A stretch of 40,028 nt of DNA, from contig NZ_JACHGE010000003.1 of the NCBI RefSeq assembly GCF_014202225.1, positions 294,997 to 335,024 on the forward strand, given 5' to 3'. Shown in pieces: positions 24,207 to 31,478 of this stretch (the stretch's first letter is position 1; every line of letters begins with the position of its first letter). The notes under the pieces are model-generated. The model had not been told where the DNA came from. It searched no databases and saw only the letters and a program-made list of their open reading frames with translations. The stretch comes from Algibacter amylolyticus (GTDB lineage Bacteria; Bacteroidota; Bacteroidia; Flavobacteriales; Flavobacteriaceae). The position numbers were made by a program, and so were the translations under genes.

Positions 24207-24803
24207 TTAGGTTGTTTTAAGTTGAGGAATATCGTTTAAAAATGATTTATTGTCAAAATCATTTACAGATAAATTAGCTTGTAGTAAGTCGATTAATTTT
24301 CCGTAGTTATTTTTATAACGGTTTAAATCTTCATCAGTTAATGTGTATGTTCCCATTACCGTAAAAGGTGGAAAATAAGTCATACCACACAAAATGGCGG
24401 TCTGTTCAAATGGTCTTAAAAACTGTCTTACGGTAAAGCTATTATAACCTTCGGAGCAATACACTTCTCGTGAACCTCCTGTTGTTATAACATTGAAACA
24501 TATTTTATTTTGTAATGCCTTACCACTAGGTCCGTAAGCCCAATTGAACTCTAATACCATGTCCATCCATTGTTTCATTATTGGCGGACAACTATACCAG
24601 TAAAATGGATGATGCCAAATGATAATATCATGCTGACTTAGTAATTCTTTTTCTCTAGGGACATCGATATGAAAATCTGGATATTCCTCATACAAATCAT
24701 GAATAGTAACATGATCTTTATCCGTAATATGATTAATTAAAGCTTGGTTTACTCTAGATTTTTCAAATTTAGGATGCGAAAACAGAACGAGTATTTTTTT
24801 CAT
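24207..24803 (-). CDS. Flavodoxin-fold NAD(P)H oxidoreductase, Kef ancillary subunit
   Basis: A 198-residue flavodoxin_2-family protein. N-terminal KKILVLFSHPKFEKSRVNQA gives the phosphate-binding loop, IIIWHHPFYWYSCPPIMKQW the flavin/quinone loop, and FNVITTGGSREVY the third loop. It is the expected length for KefF/KefG/YheR proteins, which bind FMN, reduce quinones and stimulate the antiporter. Three base pairs separate it from the antiporter gene downstream, so co-translation is likely. Confidence 0.9.
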   Translation of the reverse strand: MKKILVLFSHPKFEKSRVNQALINHITDKDHVTIHDLYEEYPDFHIDVPREKELLSQHDIIIWHHPFYWYSCPPIMKQWMDMVLEFNWAYGPSGKALQNKICFNVITTGGSREVYCSEGYNSFTVRQFLRPFEQTAILCGMTYFPPFTVMGTYTLTDEDLNRYKNNYGKLIDLLQANLSVNDFDNKSFLNDIPQLKTT

Positions 24804-24882
24804 CTGACAAATTTAACCTTAAATAATGGCTTAAAATATACCTAATTTGAAGAAACTTGTTAAAAATGGCAAACTAAATACC

Positions 24883-25695
24883 CTAATTAGCTAATAATTT
24901 ATTGGTTACCGTTAATAAGTTTCTGATTTTCAGAACATCATAAGCATCGGGATGCGCTGGTGCAAAATAACCTTTCGGACCTCCTTTATCGTTGTCGAAA
25001 TACTTACCGGAATCGTTTTTATAGTTTACAGACAATGCCAGGTCTACCAAAATATCTACTCCTTTTTCTGCAGGAGACCAATGCTGTCCGTAGGCTTCAT
25101 TAGCCATTTTGGTATTTAATAATGAACCCGGATTTACAGCAATTACATTAATACTTGGTTCTTGTTTTGCTAGATTAAAACTCCACATGGTCAATGCTAA
25201 CTTACTTTGTGCGTATGTACTATTTTCTGAATCTTGCTCCTTTCCTATCAAAACAGCTTCTGAAACTGGTGCTTGTGCAGCAGAACTTAAATTAATAATT
25301 CTTGGTGCATCGGATTGCTTTATGTTTTCTAGTATGGCATTCGTCAACACATACGGTGCTAGGTAATTTACCACCATTCGGATGTCTAATCCGTTTTTAT
25401 TATGAACCTCTTTCGTTTTGAAAATTCCCGCGTTATTGATTAGTATATCTATTTTAGGAATGTATTTTTTAATCTGTACCGCTAATTCGGAAACAGCTTC
25501 TAAATCGGAAAAATCTGCAACCAAACCATGTATGTTCTGATTGTTTGTTTTTGTTTTTATTTCTGAAACAACTGTGTCCACTTTTGCTTCATTTCTTCCG
25601 TGTACATAAGTGGTATGTCCTTTTTCAGCGAAGCTTAAAGCGGTTAACTTTCCTATTCCGTCTGTACTTCCTGTTACTATGATTGTTTTACTCAT
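24883..25695 (-). CDS. Classical short-chain dehydrogenase/reductase
   Basis: A 270-residue SDR with TGSTDGIG (8-15), NNAG (87-90), catalytic Ser137/138 (INLSSA) and Tyr161-x-x-x-Lys165 (YAQSK). The substrate cannot be told; the overall pattern resembles retinol-dehydrogenase/WWOX-like SDRs common in bacteria. It is the last gene of a same-direction group with redox enzymes, separated from the oxygenase gene by an inverted repeat at 25720-25777. Confidence 0.9.
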   Translation of the reverse strand: MSKTIIVTGSTDGIGKLTALSFAEKGHTTYVHGRNEAKVDTVVSEIKTKTNNQNIHGLVADFSDLEAVSELAVQIKKYIPKIDILINNAGIFKTKEVHNKNGLDIRMVVNYLAPYVLTNAILENIKQSDAPRIINLSSAAQAPVSEAVLIGKEQDSENSTYAQSKLALTMWSFNLAKQEPSINVIAVNPGSLLNTKMANEAYGQHWSPAEKGVDILVDLALSVNYKNDSGKYFDNDKGGPKGYFAPAHPDAYDVLKIRNLLTVTNKLLAN

Positions 25696-25719
25696 GATTT
25701 TATTAATTTTTTATTGGAG

Positions 25720-25777
25720 TGTCACCTTGAGCGTAGATGTGAACTAAAAAGACCTTTCGACTGCGCTCAAGGTGACA
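25720..25777. repeat. Inverted-repeat intergenic element (possible terminator)
   Basis: TGTCACCTTGAGCG (25720-25733) and CGCTCAAGGTGACA (25764-25777) form a perfect 14-bp inverted repeat around 30 bases. The GTCACCTTGAGCGCAGTCGA-like core is a repeat type seen widely in Bacteroidota intergenic DNA. It lies about 100 bp downstream of the oxygenase gene and may end its transcript. Confidence 0.7.
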
Positions 25778-25881
25778 TTTTCATGTTTTTTTGAACCTTG
25801 TTATAAAATTCTGATACTAGTTTTACCTCTATTTCTACATATAACGATTGTATAAAGCAAGATAAACGATTTCTAGTCTTT

Positions 25882-26835
25882 TTAAAAAGGTGCAAAGGTG
25901 TCTTTGGGACTCTTTGGCACGGTCCAACGCTCACGAGCACTAATACTATCTGATGTAACAACTCTAGACTCTGAGTTATCGACACTACCATAGCTACTTG
26001 CTCCTCCTCTTGGAATTTGCATACGGTCTCCGTATAACCACACAACCAAATTACTTCGTTGCCCGCTGATAATTGGGTGCGTTGCATGTGCAACATCACC
26101 TCTGTGAATTATTGCTTTCCCTGATTCAAAAGTAGTTTGCACCGTTTTTCCTGTGGTTTTATCGTAGAAGTCAACTTGCGAACCTGTAAATGCTTCATCA
26201 GGTAAATTAATATTAATATTTAAGGTAGCAGCCGAGGCATCGGTATGGGCATGTAAATCCTTATCTTTATCAGGATTGTACTGAATAGAAAAACCAAATG
26301 TTTGGTTGTCATAACCATAAGTATCTAATAACAAACGCGCAATCGGACGCATATAACGGTCCATAATATCGTTATAAAATGCCTGAAAATTAGGAGCTGC
26401 AAGATAGCCTTCTGAGCGTGGATCAAGCATAATCCCATAACGATTCAATTGTATTCCGTAGGGTGCTCGTTTAGGAATTTGTGAATTTACTACAGCTTCT
26501 AAATAGTTACGAAAATCCGCTAAGCGTTCTGGGTTAAAAAACTGAGCAACATAAACACCTGGACTAATTTCTTCCCATAAATCGGCAACAGCATTTTCTT
26601 TTTCTGGATTTTCCCAAGCTTCTTTAATCGCCTTTTGCAAACGTGGATCTAGCAACGTCTCATCAGGAACTAGTAAATTGTCTTTGTTTTCAATTTCCCA
26701 TTCAGCCCATGCCTCTTCAAGTAGATTTCGGTTACTATTCCAAAAGTGTGAAACTGAAGCTTCACGATTTAACGAGGCTTCACGAGAAGGTAAAGTAAGT
26801 GCACGAGCTTGTGCTAATATATTTTTATTTGTCAT
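25882..26835 (-). CDS. 2-oxoglutarate/Fe(II)-dependent dioxygenase
   Basis: A 317-residue protein from the ATG at 26835; an upstream in-frame TTG at 26868 is rejected as a weaker start. The C-terminal half has the double-stranded beta-helix with HAHTDAS (His197-x-Asp199), the distal histidine in HRGDVAHATHP (His250 or His253) and the 2-oxoglutarate-binding Arg in SGQRSNLVVW (Arg260). The N-terminal half is helical (SREASLNREASVSHFW, EEAWAEWE). The acceptor substrate is unknown. No signal peptide, so it is cytoplasmic. Confidence 0.85.
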   Translation of the reverse strand: MTNKNILAQARALTLPSREASLNREASVSHFWNSNRNLLEEAWAEWEIENKDNLLVPDETLLDPRLQKAIKEAWENPEKENAVADLWEEISPGVYVAQFFNPERLADFRNYLEAVVNSQIPKRAPYGIQLNRYGIMLDPRSEGYLAAPNFQAFYNDIMDRYMRPIARLLLDTYGYDNQTFGFSIQYNPDKDKDLHAHTDASAATLNININLPDEAFTGSQVDFYDKTTGKTVQTTFESGKAIIHRGDVAHATHPIISGQRSNLVVWLYGDRMQIPRGGASSYGSVDNSESRVVTSDSISARERWTVPKSPKDTFAPF

Positions 26836-26923
26836 TGTTTTTATATTTTTTACCAAAAACTGTCGCAATAGGATATTTTGGTTGTGTATACATGTCTTTT
26901 TCTTAAATTAAAATAAATAGAAT

Positions 26924-26946
26924 AAGCCACTTTAAATTAGTGGCTT
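26924..26946 (-). terminator. Terminator after the MRJP-like gene
   Basis: AAGCCACT (26924-26931) and AGTGGCTT (26939-26946) form an 8-bp stem with a 7-base loop. On the minus strand it is followed by a T-rich stretch, about 50 bp beyond the stop at 26994. Confidence 0.6.
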
Positions 26947-26993
26947 CTTCCTGCTACTAGTCAATATTTAGGGAATATTAATTGACTTCTAAA

Positions 26994-28112
26994 TTATCTA
27001 AAAGAAACGCCTTTTGTAATTGGTTTAAATCTGAAAATGTAAAATGGTTTTGTAGATACATCTTTGCCATCATTAAAAACAGCGCCTTTGTTTACTTGTG
27101 CGGCTGATACATACATATAACCATCTACATGATTGTAGCTTACACCATCTGGCCAAACCATATTAGCATCTTTTACCATGGTTTTTACGCTTTTATCTTT
27201 TGCTAAAACTACCGCTACACTATTGGTTTCTAATGCTGTTAAGTAAATATTACCAGCGATATCAATACTCATTCCTCCATTGTTTGGTTTTTCGGAATAG
27301 GTTTCGATTTTACGATCTAATGCTTCTTCTGTTAATGCTTCATTTACTAAATCTAACGTTTTAATTCTGTAGATTTTAGTTCCGTTTAACGGACCATAAT
27401 AAATGTATTCAAAATTAGCGTCTGCAGTAATTCCATCATTTCCTACCAACAAATCGTTACCATTAACCGCTAAATGTATTCCGTTAATTACTGTTGGTGT
27501 GTTTTCTGGTAATGTAGTTCGTGTACCTTCAAGTATTCGACGTGTTTTACCCGTTTTCATGTCTACAATAATAAATGCTGCGTTACTTCCATCTCCTCCA
27601 TTCCCAATGCCTTCATCTGCAATTATAAAATAACCGTTTTTAGTATCTACCACCATATCATTGGGTTGTGCATGCTTTGGCACTGCCGATTTTGGTAAAT
27701 AATAAATACGTTCTAGGTGATTGGTTTTTGTGTTCCAACCCACTATTTTAGGTGTCACATTATCTCGTTGTGCCATATCTAACATCCAAACAATGCCGTT
27801 TTCATCATTTCTAATCCCTAACACATTACTTAGATAATTATCGTCGGTAGTTCTTGGTGTATTCCAAGCTTTAGAAGGAAAAGGTTTGCTTGTTTTAGTT
27901 TTTGCATCCATAATCATGACTCTGTTTTCCGGTGAGAAAAACGGATGATGACTATAAACTAAATCGCCAGTATCAGTAAAGGTAATATTACCAACTGCTT
28001 GTTCTGTAGTTGCAAAAACTTCGGTTTCACCTATTGTGTTTTGTGAATTTACAGTATAAATGGCAAACACTATTGTAAAACTGAAGGTTGTAATTATAGA
28101 TTTGAAATTCAT
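26994..28112 (-). CDS. Secreted major-royal-jelly/yellow-family protein
   Basis: A 372-residue protein with a Sec signal peptide (cleavage near TVNSQ, residue 24). It continues as a beta-propeller of the MRJP/yellow type: GDLVYSHHPFFSP, GIVWMLDM, QPNDMVVDTKNGYFIIADEG, GIHLAVNGNDLLVG, NNGGMSIDIAGNIYLTALE and MVWPDGVSYN. Bacterial members are often annotated as L-dopachrome-tautomerase-related or SMP-30-like, but the activity is untested. Exported, probably periplasmic. It sits in the HxlR-adjacent gene group. Confidence 0.85.
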   Translation of the reverse strand: MNFKSIITTFSFTIVFAIYTVNSQNTIGETEVFATTEQAVGNITFTDTGDLVYSHHPFFSPENRVMIMDAKTKTSKPFPSKAWNTPRTTDDNYLSNVLGIRNDENGIVWMLDMAQRDNVTPKIVGWNTKTNHLERIYYLPKSAVPKHAQPNDMVVDTKNGYFIIADEGIGNGGDGSNAAFIIVDMKTGKTRRILEGTRTTLPENTPTVINGIHLAVNGNDLLVGNDGITADANFEYIYYGPLNGTKIYRIKTLDLVNEALTEEALDRKIETYSEKPNNGGMSIDIAGNIYLTALETNSVAVVLAKDKSVKTMVKDANMVWPDGVSYNHVDGYMYVSAAQVNKGAVFNDGKDVSTKPFYIFRFKPITKGVSFR

Positions 28113-28133
28113 GTTTTGTATTATTTATTTCTT

Positions 28134-28239
28134 GTCAGTTCGAGTGAAATTCTTTTTCAGAATTTTGTATCGAGAACTTTTTTGTTAGCCAAACTTCTCG
28201 ATACTAATTTCTCGTGCCTCAAAATGCACTCGAAGTGAC
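28134..28239. repeat. REP-like double inverted repeat, copy A
   Basis: Outer arms GTCAGTTCGAGTG (28134-28146) and CACTCGAAGTGAC (28227-28239) and inner arms GTATCGAGAA (28167-28176) and TTCTCGATAC (28195-28204) nest into one long hairpin. A second copy lies at 28743-28856, so the two bracket the cupin gene. Confidence 0.85.
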
Positions 28240-28253
28240 GTTATTTTAAAGTT

Positions 28254-28727
28254 TTAGTTGCTCTTTTTTAAATACTCTGGTAACTCTTTAGATAACCAAT
28301 CTTCACGAACTGGAACATGTACATCTAAATCTACAGTTTCTTCTAAAGCCCAAAACTCATGTGGTACATTTTCTGGAAACACAATAACTTCTCCTGCTGC
28401 AACTTCTACAAAAGTTTCTTTACCATCCATAATGGTTTTGATTTTTACTTTACCCGACATGATATATGTAATCTGCTCGTTTGGATGCTGGTGCCAAGGA
28501 ATATGCGCTCCTTTTTCTAGATTAAAAATGGTCATTTGTCCTTTTTCGCCATGAAACCATTTACGTTGGATCCCTTCTCCAATAGTTTCCGATTCCATTT
28601 CATCAAAATTGAAATGTTGCACTTTTGAAGTTGCTATAGAATCTTTAGTGGTGACTTGCGCATTTGCAGTATTACCAACAAACATTGCTGTTACTGCTAA
28701 TGCAGCTATAATGGATTTGAATTTCAT
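28254..28727 (-). CDS. Secreted cupin-domain protein
   Basis: A 157-residue protein: signal peptide (cleavage after NTANAQ) followed by one cupin domain with both metal motifs, HIPWHQHPNEQ...G and GEVIVFPENVPHEF. Single-domain secreted cupins bind a metal and may act as small dioxygenases, isomerases or binding proteins; the ligand is unknown. The gene is bracketed by two copies of a REP-like repeat, a context compatible with independent mobility or with shared terminators. Confidence 0.85.
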   Translation of the reverse strand: MKFKSIIAALAVTAMFVGNTANAQVTTKDSIATSKVQHFNFDEMESETIGEGIQRKWFHGEKGQMTIFNLEKGAHIPWHQHPNEQITYIMSGKVKIKTIMDGKETFVEVAAGEVIVFPENVPHEFWALEETVDLDVHVPVREDWLSKELPEYLKKSN

Positions 28728-28742
28728 TTTTTTATGTTTTTT

Positions 28743-28856
28743 GTCAGTTCGAGTGAAATTCTTTTTCAGAATCTTGTATCGAGAACCACTAGATTTAATA
28801 CGCTTCTCGATACATTTTTATTTTCATTGCATTTCAATAAAAACACTCGAAGTGAC
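28743..28856. repeat. REP-like double inverted repeat, copy B
   Basis: Same arms as copy A: GTCAGTTCGAGTG (28743-28755) with CACTCGAAGTGAC (28844-28856), and GTATCGAGAA (28776-28785) with TTCTCGATAC (28804-28813). The first 30 bases match copy A almost exactly; the loop has diverged. Confidence 0.85.
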
Positions 28857-28887
28857 AATTCTATTTATGTTTTACTTCCTGAAAAGA

Positions 28888-29895
28888 TTAAAACCCTTCT
28901 AAAACTATTTTACCTTTTGCTTTTCCGGTTTCCAGGAATGCATGTGCTTTACGAAGGTTTTCTGCATTGATGATTCCGAAGTTTTCACCTATAGTGGTTT
29001 TAATGGTTCCGTTATCAATTAAACTAGAAACTTTGTTTAAAATATGGTGCTGCTCTATCATATCTTCGGTTTGAAACATAGATCGTGTGAACATAAATTC
29101 CCAATGTGTTGAAACCGATTTTAATTTAAACGGCATAATATTAAACGTTTTTGGATCGTCAATAAATCCGAATTTACCTTGTGGTTTAATTAGTTTAACG
29201 ATCTCATCTGCGTGTTGCTCCGTTCCGTTTAAACTCACTACATAATCTGGTGCAGGAAGGTTGTACTTCTCAAACTCTTCACTTAATTTATTTCTGTGAT
29301 TTATTACAGAATCTGCACCCAAGTCTTTTAACCATGCTGTAGTTTCTTCACGAGAAGCAGTTCCAATAATATTCAGTTTTGTTAGCTTTTTAGCTAATTG
29401 CACCAATATAGAACCAACACCTCCAGCAGCACCAATAACTAGAATGGATTTGCTAGCATCGTCTTTTGAAACCTGTAATCTATCGAACAACATTTCGTAA
29501 GCCGTTAGTGAAGTTAACGGTAAAGCTGCAGCTTCAGGAAAAGATAAACTTGATGGTTTTTTACCAACAATACGTTCGTCTACAACTTGGTATTGTGCAT
29601 AACTCCCTTGTCGAGTAAAATCTCCTGCGTACCAAACTTCATCACCAACTTTAAATAAAGAGACATCCTCTCCAACTTCTTTTACAATTCCGGTAGCATC
29701 CCATCCAATCACTTTCCAATCGTCACCTTCTACTGGCATTCCTGCACGTACTTTATAATCTGCTGGATTTACAGAAATGGCTTTTATTTCTACTAAAACA
29801 TCTCTTCCCGTTGCTTTTGGTGTGTTTAATTCTATGTCTTGTAATGAGTTAACATCTTCAATTGGAAGATTCTCTTTATATCCTATTGCTTTCAT
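28888..29895 (-). CDS. MDR-family NADPH:quinone oxidoreductase-like enzyme (ADH-like, zinc ligands absent)
   Basis: A 335-residue medium-chain reductase. N-terminal GroES-like domain (VLVEIKAISVNPADYKVRAG), GWDATGIVKEVG and the cofactor motif GAAGGVG (155-161). The catalytic-zinc Cys of true alcohol dehydrogenases is replaced by Asn-Pro-Ala-Asp, as in quinone oxidoreductases and zinc-independent relatives. It is transcribed divergently from the HxlR regulator; the promoter has a TACTTTTG -10 box and an ACTATA-N5-TATAGT operator, so repression by HxlR with induction by quinones or electrophiles is inferred. Confidence 0.9.
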   Translation of the reverse strand: MKAIGYKENLPIEDVNSLQDIELNTPKATGRDVLVEIKAISVNPADYKVRAGMPVEGDDWKVIGWDATGIVKEVGEDVSLFKVGDEVWYAGDFTRQGSYAQYQVVDERIVGKKPSSLSFPEAAALPLTSLTAYEMLFDRLQVSKDDASKSILVIGAAGGVGSILVQLAKKLTKLNIIGTASREETTAWLKDLGADSVINHRNKLSEEFEKYNLPAPDYVVSLNGTEQHADEIVKLIKPQGKFGFIDDPKTFNIMPFKLKSVSTHWEFMFTRSMFQTEDMIEQHHILNKVSSLIDNGTIKTTIGENFGIINAENLRKAHAFLETGKAKGKIVLEGF

Positions 29896-29936
29896 TTTTT
29901 ATGTTTTAAAATTAAAATCTATTCTAAATTTATTAT

Positions 29937-29953
29937 ACTATATTTTTTATAGT
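29937..29953. promoter_or_regulatory. HxlR operator candidate 1
   Basis: Perfect palindrome ACTATA-TTTTT-TATAGT directly downstream of the oxidoreductase -10 box (29956-29963), where the transcript should start. A second site with the same arms and spacing lies at 30062-30078. Confidence 0.7.
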
Positions 29954-29955
29954 GA

Positions 29956-29963
29956 CAAAAGTA
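29956..29963 (-). promoter_or_regulatory. -10 box of the MDR gene
   Basis: The minus strand reads TACTTTTG (TAnnTTTG consensus), 60 bp upstream of the ATG at 29895; an imperfect -33 box ATTG is about 20 bp further upstream. Confidence 0.6.
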
Positions 29964-30061
29964 AATATAGTTATTAATACTCACAATAACGGTCAAAAAT
30001 GATAGTACTACTTTTAAATCACAAGTTTCTGTAAATCAATGTATTAATCAAAATAGAAAAT

Positions 30062-30078
30062 ACTATAAAAAGTATAGT
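30062..30078. promoter_or_regulatory. HxlR operator candidate 2
   Basis: Palindrome ACTATA-AAAAG-TATAGT with the same half-sites and 5-bp spacer as 29937-29953. Its right end overlaps the probable -33 element of the HxlR gene, so autorepression is inferred. Confidence 0.7.
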
Positions 30079-30100
30079 TGTATAATTTAATATAGTATTA

Positions 30101-30108
30101 TATATTTG
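30101..30108 (+). promoter_or_regulatory. -10 box of the HxlR gene
   Basis: TATATTTG fits TAnnTTTG; GTTG at 30077-30080 sits 20 bp upstream as a -33 box. The in-frame TTG inside this box cannot be the start codon, which supports the ATG at 30148. Confidence 0.65.
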
Positions 30109-30147
30109 TACCCAATAATTAAGAATTTTATTATTTATAAATATATT

Positions 30148-30498
30148 ATGTATCATTTTAAAGGAAAAGAATATCCATGTTGCGCTAGTTTAACCATGGG
30201 AATAATTGGAGGCAAATGGAAAACTGTTATTTTATTTCATTTAATAGATGGAACACTTCGATACAGTGAATTAAGAAAACAAATGCCGACAGTTACCGAG
30301 CGTACATTAAGTTTACAGCTAAAAACTTTAGAAGAAGATGGCATAGTAAAAAGAAAAGTTTACACCTCTAAACCGCCCTTAAAAGTTGAATATTCCTTAA
30401 CCGATTTTGGGAAAACTTTAATACCCTTAATTAAATCTATTGCAGATTGGGGCGTTTATGTGGTTACCGAAAAAAAAGGTGGTGTGCTTAAAAATTAG
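30148..30498 (+). CDS. HxlR-family transcriptional regulator
   Basis: A 116-residue winged-helix protein with the family pattern: CCASLTMGIIGGKWKTVILF, RYSELRKQMP, TERTLSLQLKTLEEDGIVKR, PLKVEYSLTDFGKTLIP and ADWG. Cys11-Cys12 sit where HxlR members such as YodB and HypR carry their redox-sensing cysteine. The start is the ATG at 30148, because the longer frame would begin inside the -10 box. It probably represses itself and the divergent quinone-oxidoreductase-like gene through the two ACTATA-N5-TATAGT sites. Confidence 0.92.
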   Translation: MYHFKGKEYPCCASLTMGIIGGKWKTVILFHLIDGTLRYSELRKQMPTVTERTLSLQLKTLEEDGIVKRKVYTSKPPLKVEYSLTDFGKTLIPLIKSIADWGVYVVTEKKGGVLKN

Positions 30499-30634
30499 AT
30501 TTTACATAAAATACTTCACTTGTATTAGCTACCGTTCATGCAGCTTAAGCTTATACTTCTTTTTTAAATAATAATTTAGTATATCATTCCTATGAATAGC
30601 AAGAACTAACAAGATTTATGTATATTTTAGCATC

Positions 30635-31414
30635 ATGATTAAATTAAGTGATTTATCTAATAAAACTATTGGTTTAGTGCTTTCTGGTGGTGGTGTTAAA
30701 GGCGTTGCACATGTTGGAGTCATTAAAGCATTATTGGAACATGGTATTGTTCCAGATATTGTTTCGGGCGCAAGTGCTGGCGGTATTGTTGGAGCGCTTT
30801 ATGCCAATGGAATAGAGCCTGAGGATATGCTTCACTTTTTTAAAGAAACACCTTTATTAAAATACAACTTACTTACTATAAATAAACCTGGGTTATTTGA
30901 TACGAGTAAGTATTTAGTATTTTTTGAAAAATATTTTCCAACTAACACTTTCGAAGCTTTAGAGAAGAAACTTTTTATAGTGGCTACCAACCTAGAAACC
31001 GGGGAATCAGAATTTTTTAATCAAGGGGAATTAATTAATAAGGTTTTAGCCTCGGCTGCCTTACCTCCTGTTTTTAGTCCTGTAACCATTAATGGACAAT
31101 TATATGCCGATGGTGGCATTATGAATAATTTTCCGGTTGATCCCTTAATTGACACCACAGATTTTATTATTGGATCATACACTACCGCAATGAAAGTTGT
31201 TGGCGAAAATGAACTTAAAAATTCTTTTCAGTTATCGCAACGGGCTAATCTTTTAATGCTTCACTCAAATGTACGTGATAAGTTAAGCATTCCCGATTTA
31301 TTATTTACTCCAAATCATTTAGATGTTATTGGGGTTTTGGATAAAAAAGGTATTGAAAAAGCCTATACCATTGGTTATGATTATGCGTCTAGTTTGTTGG
31401 ATAACAATTTATAA
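30635..31414 (+). CDS. Patatin-like phospholipase
   Basis: A 259-residue patatin with the oxyanion stretch GLVLSGGGVKGVAHVG, nucleophile elbow GASAG (Ser47) and catalytic Asp159 in ADGG. No signal peptide or membrane anchor, so a cytoplasmic acyl hydrolase (RssA-like single-domain type). Substrate not deducible. Monocistronic by spacing; the two-component pair downstream starts 64 bp later. Confidence 0.9.
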   Translation: MIKLSDLSNKTIGLVLSGGGVKGVAHVGVIKALLEHGIVPDIVSGASAGGIVGALYANGIEPEDMLHFFKETPLLKYNLLTINKPGLFDTSKYLVFFEKYFPTNTFEALEKKLFIVATNLETGESEFFNQGELINKVLASAALPPVFSPVTINGQLYADGGIMNNFPVDPLIDTTDFIIGSYTTAMKVVGENELKNSFQLSQRANLLMLHSNVRDKLSIPDLLFTPNHLDVIGVLDKKGIEKAYTIGYDYASSLLDNNL

Positions 31415-31478
31415 AGTGCGGATGCCGAAGACTCGATAACCTTATTTAAATGAATACACTATCGCTTTAATTTTTAAG

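Noticed and set aside
26833-26868. TTG start at 26868 for the dioxygenase, and similar TTG starts at 4889, 30106 and 34008
   Set aside because: An ATG follows within a few codons in each case; at 30106 the TTG lies inside a -10 box.
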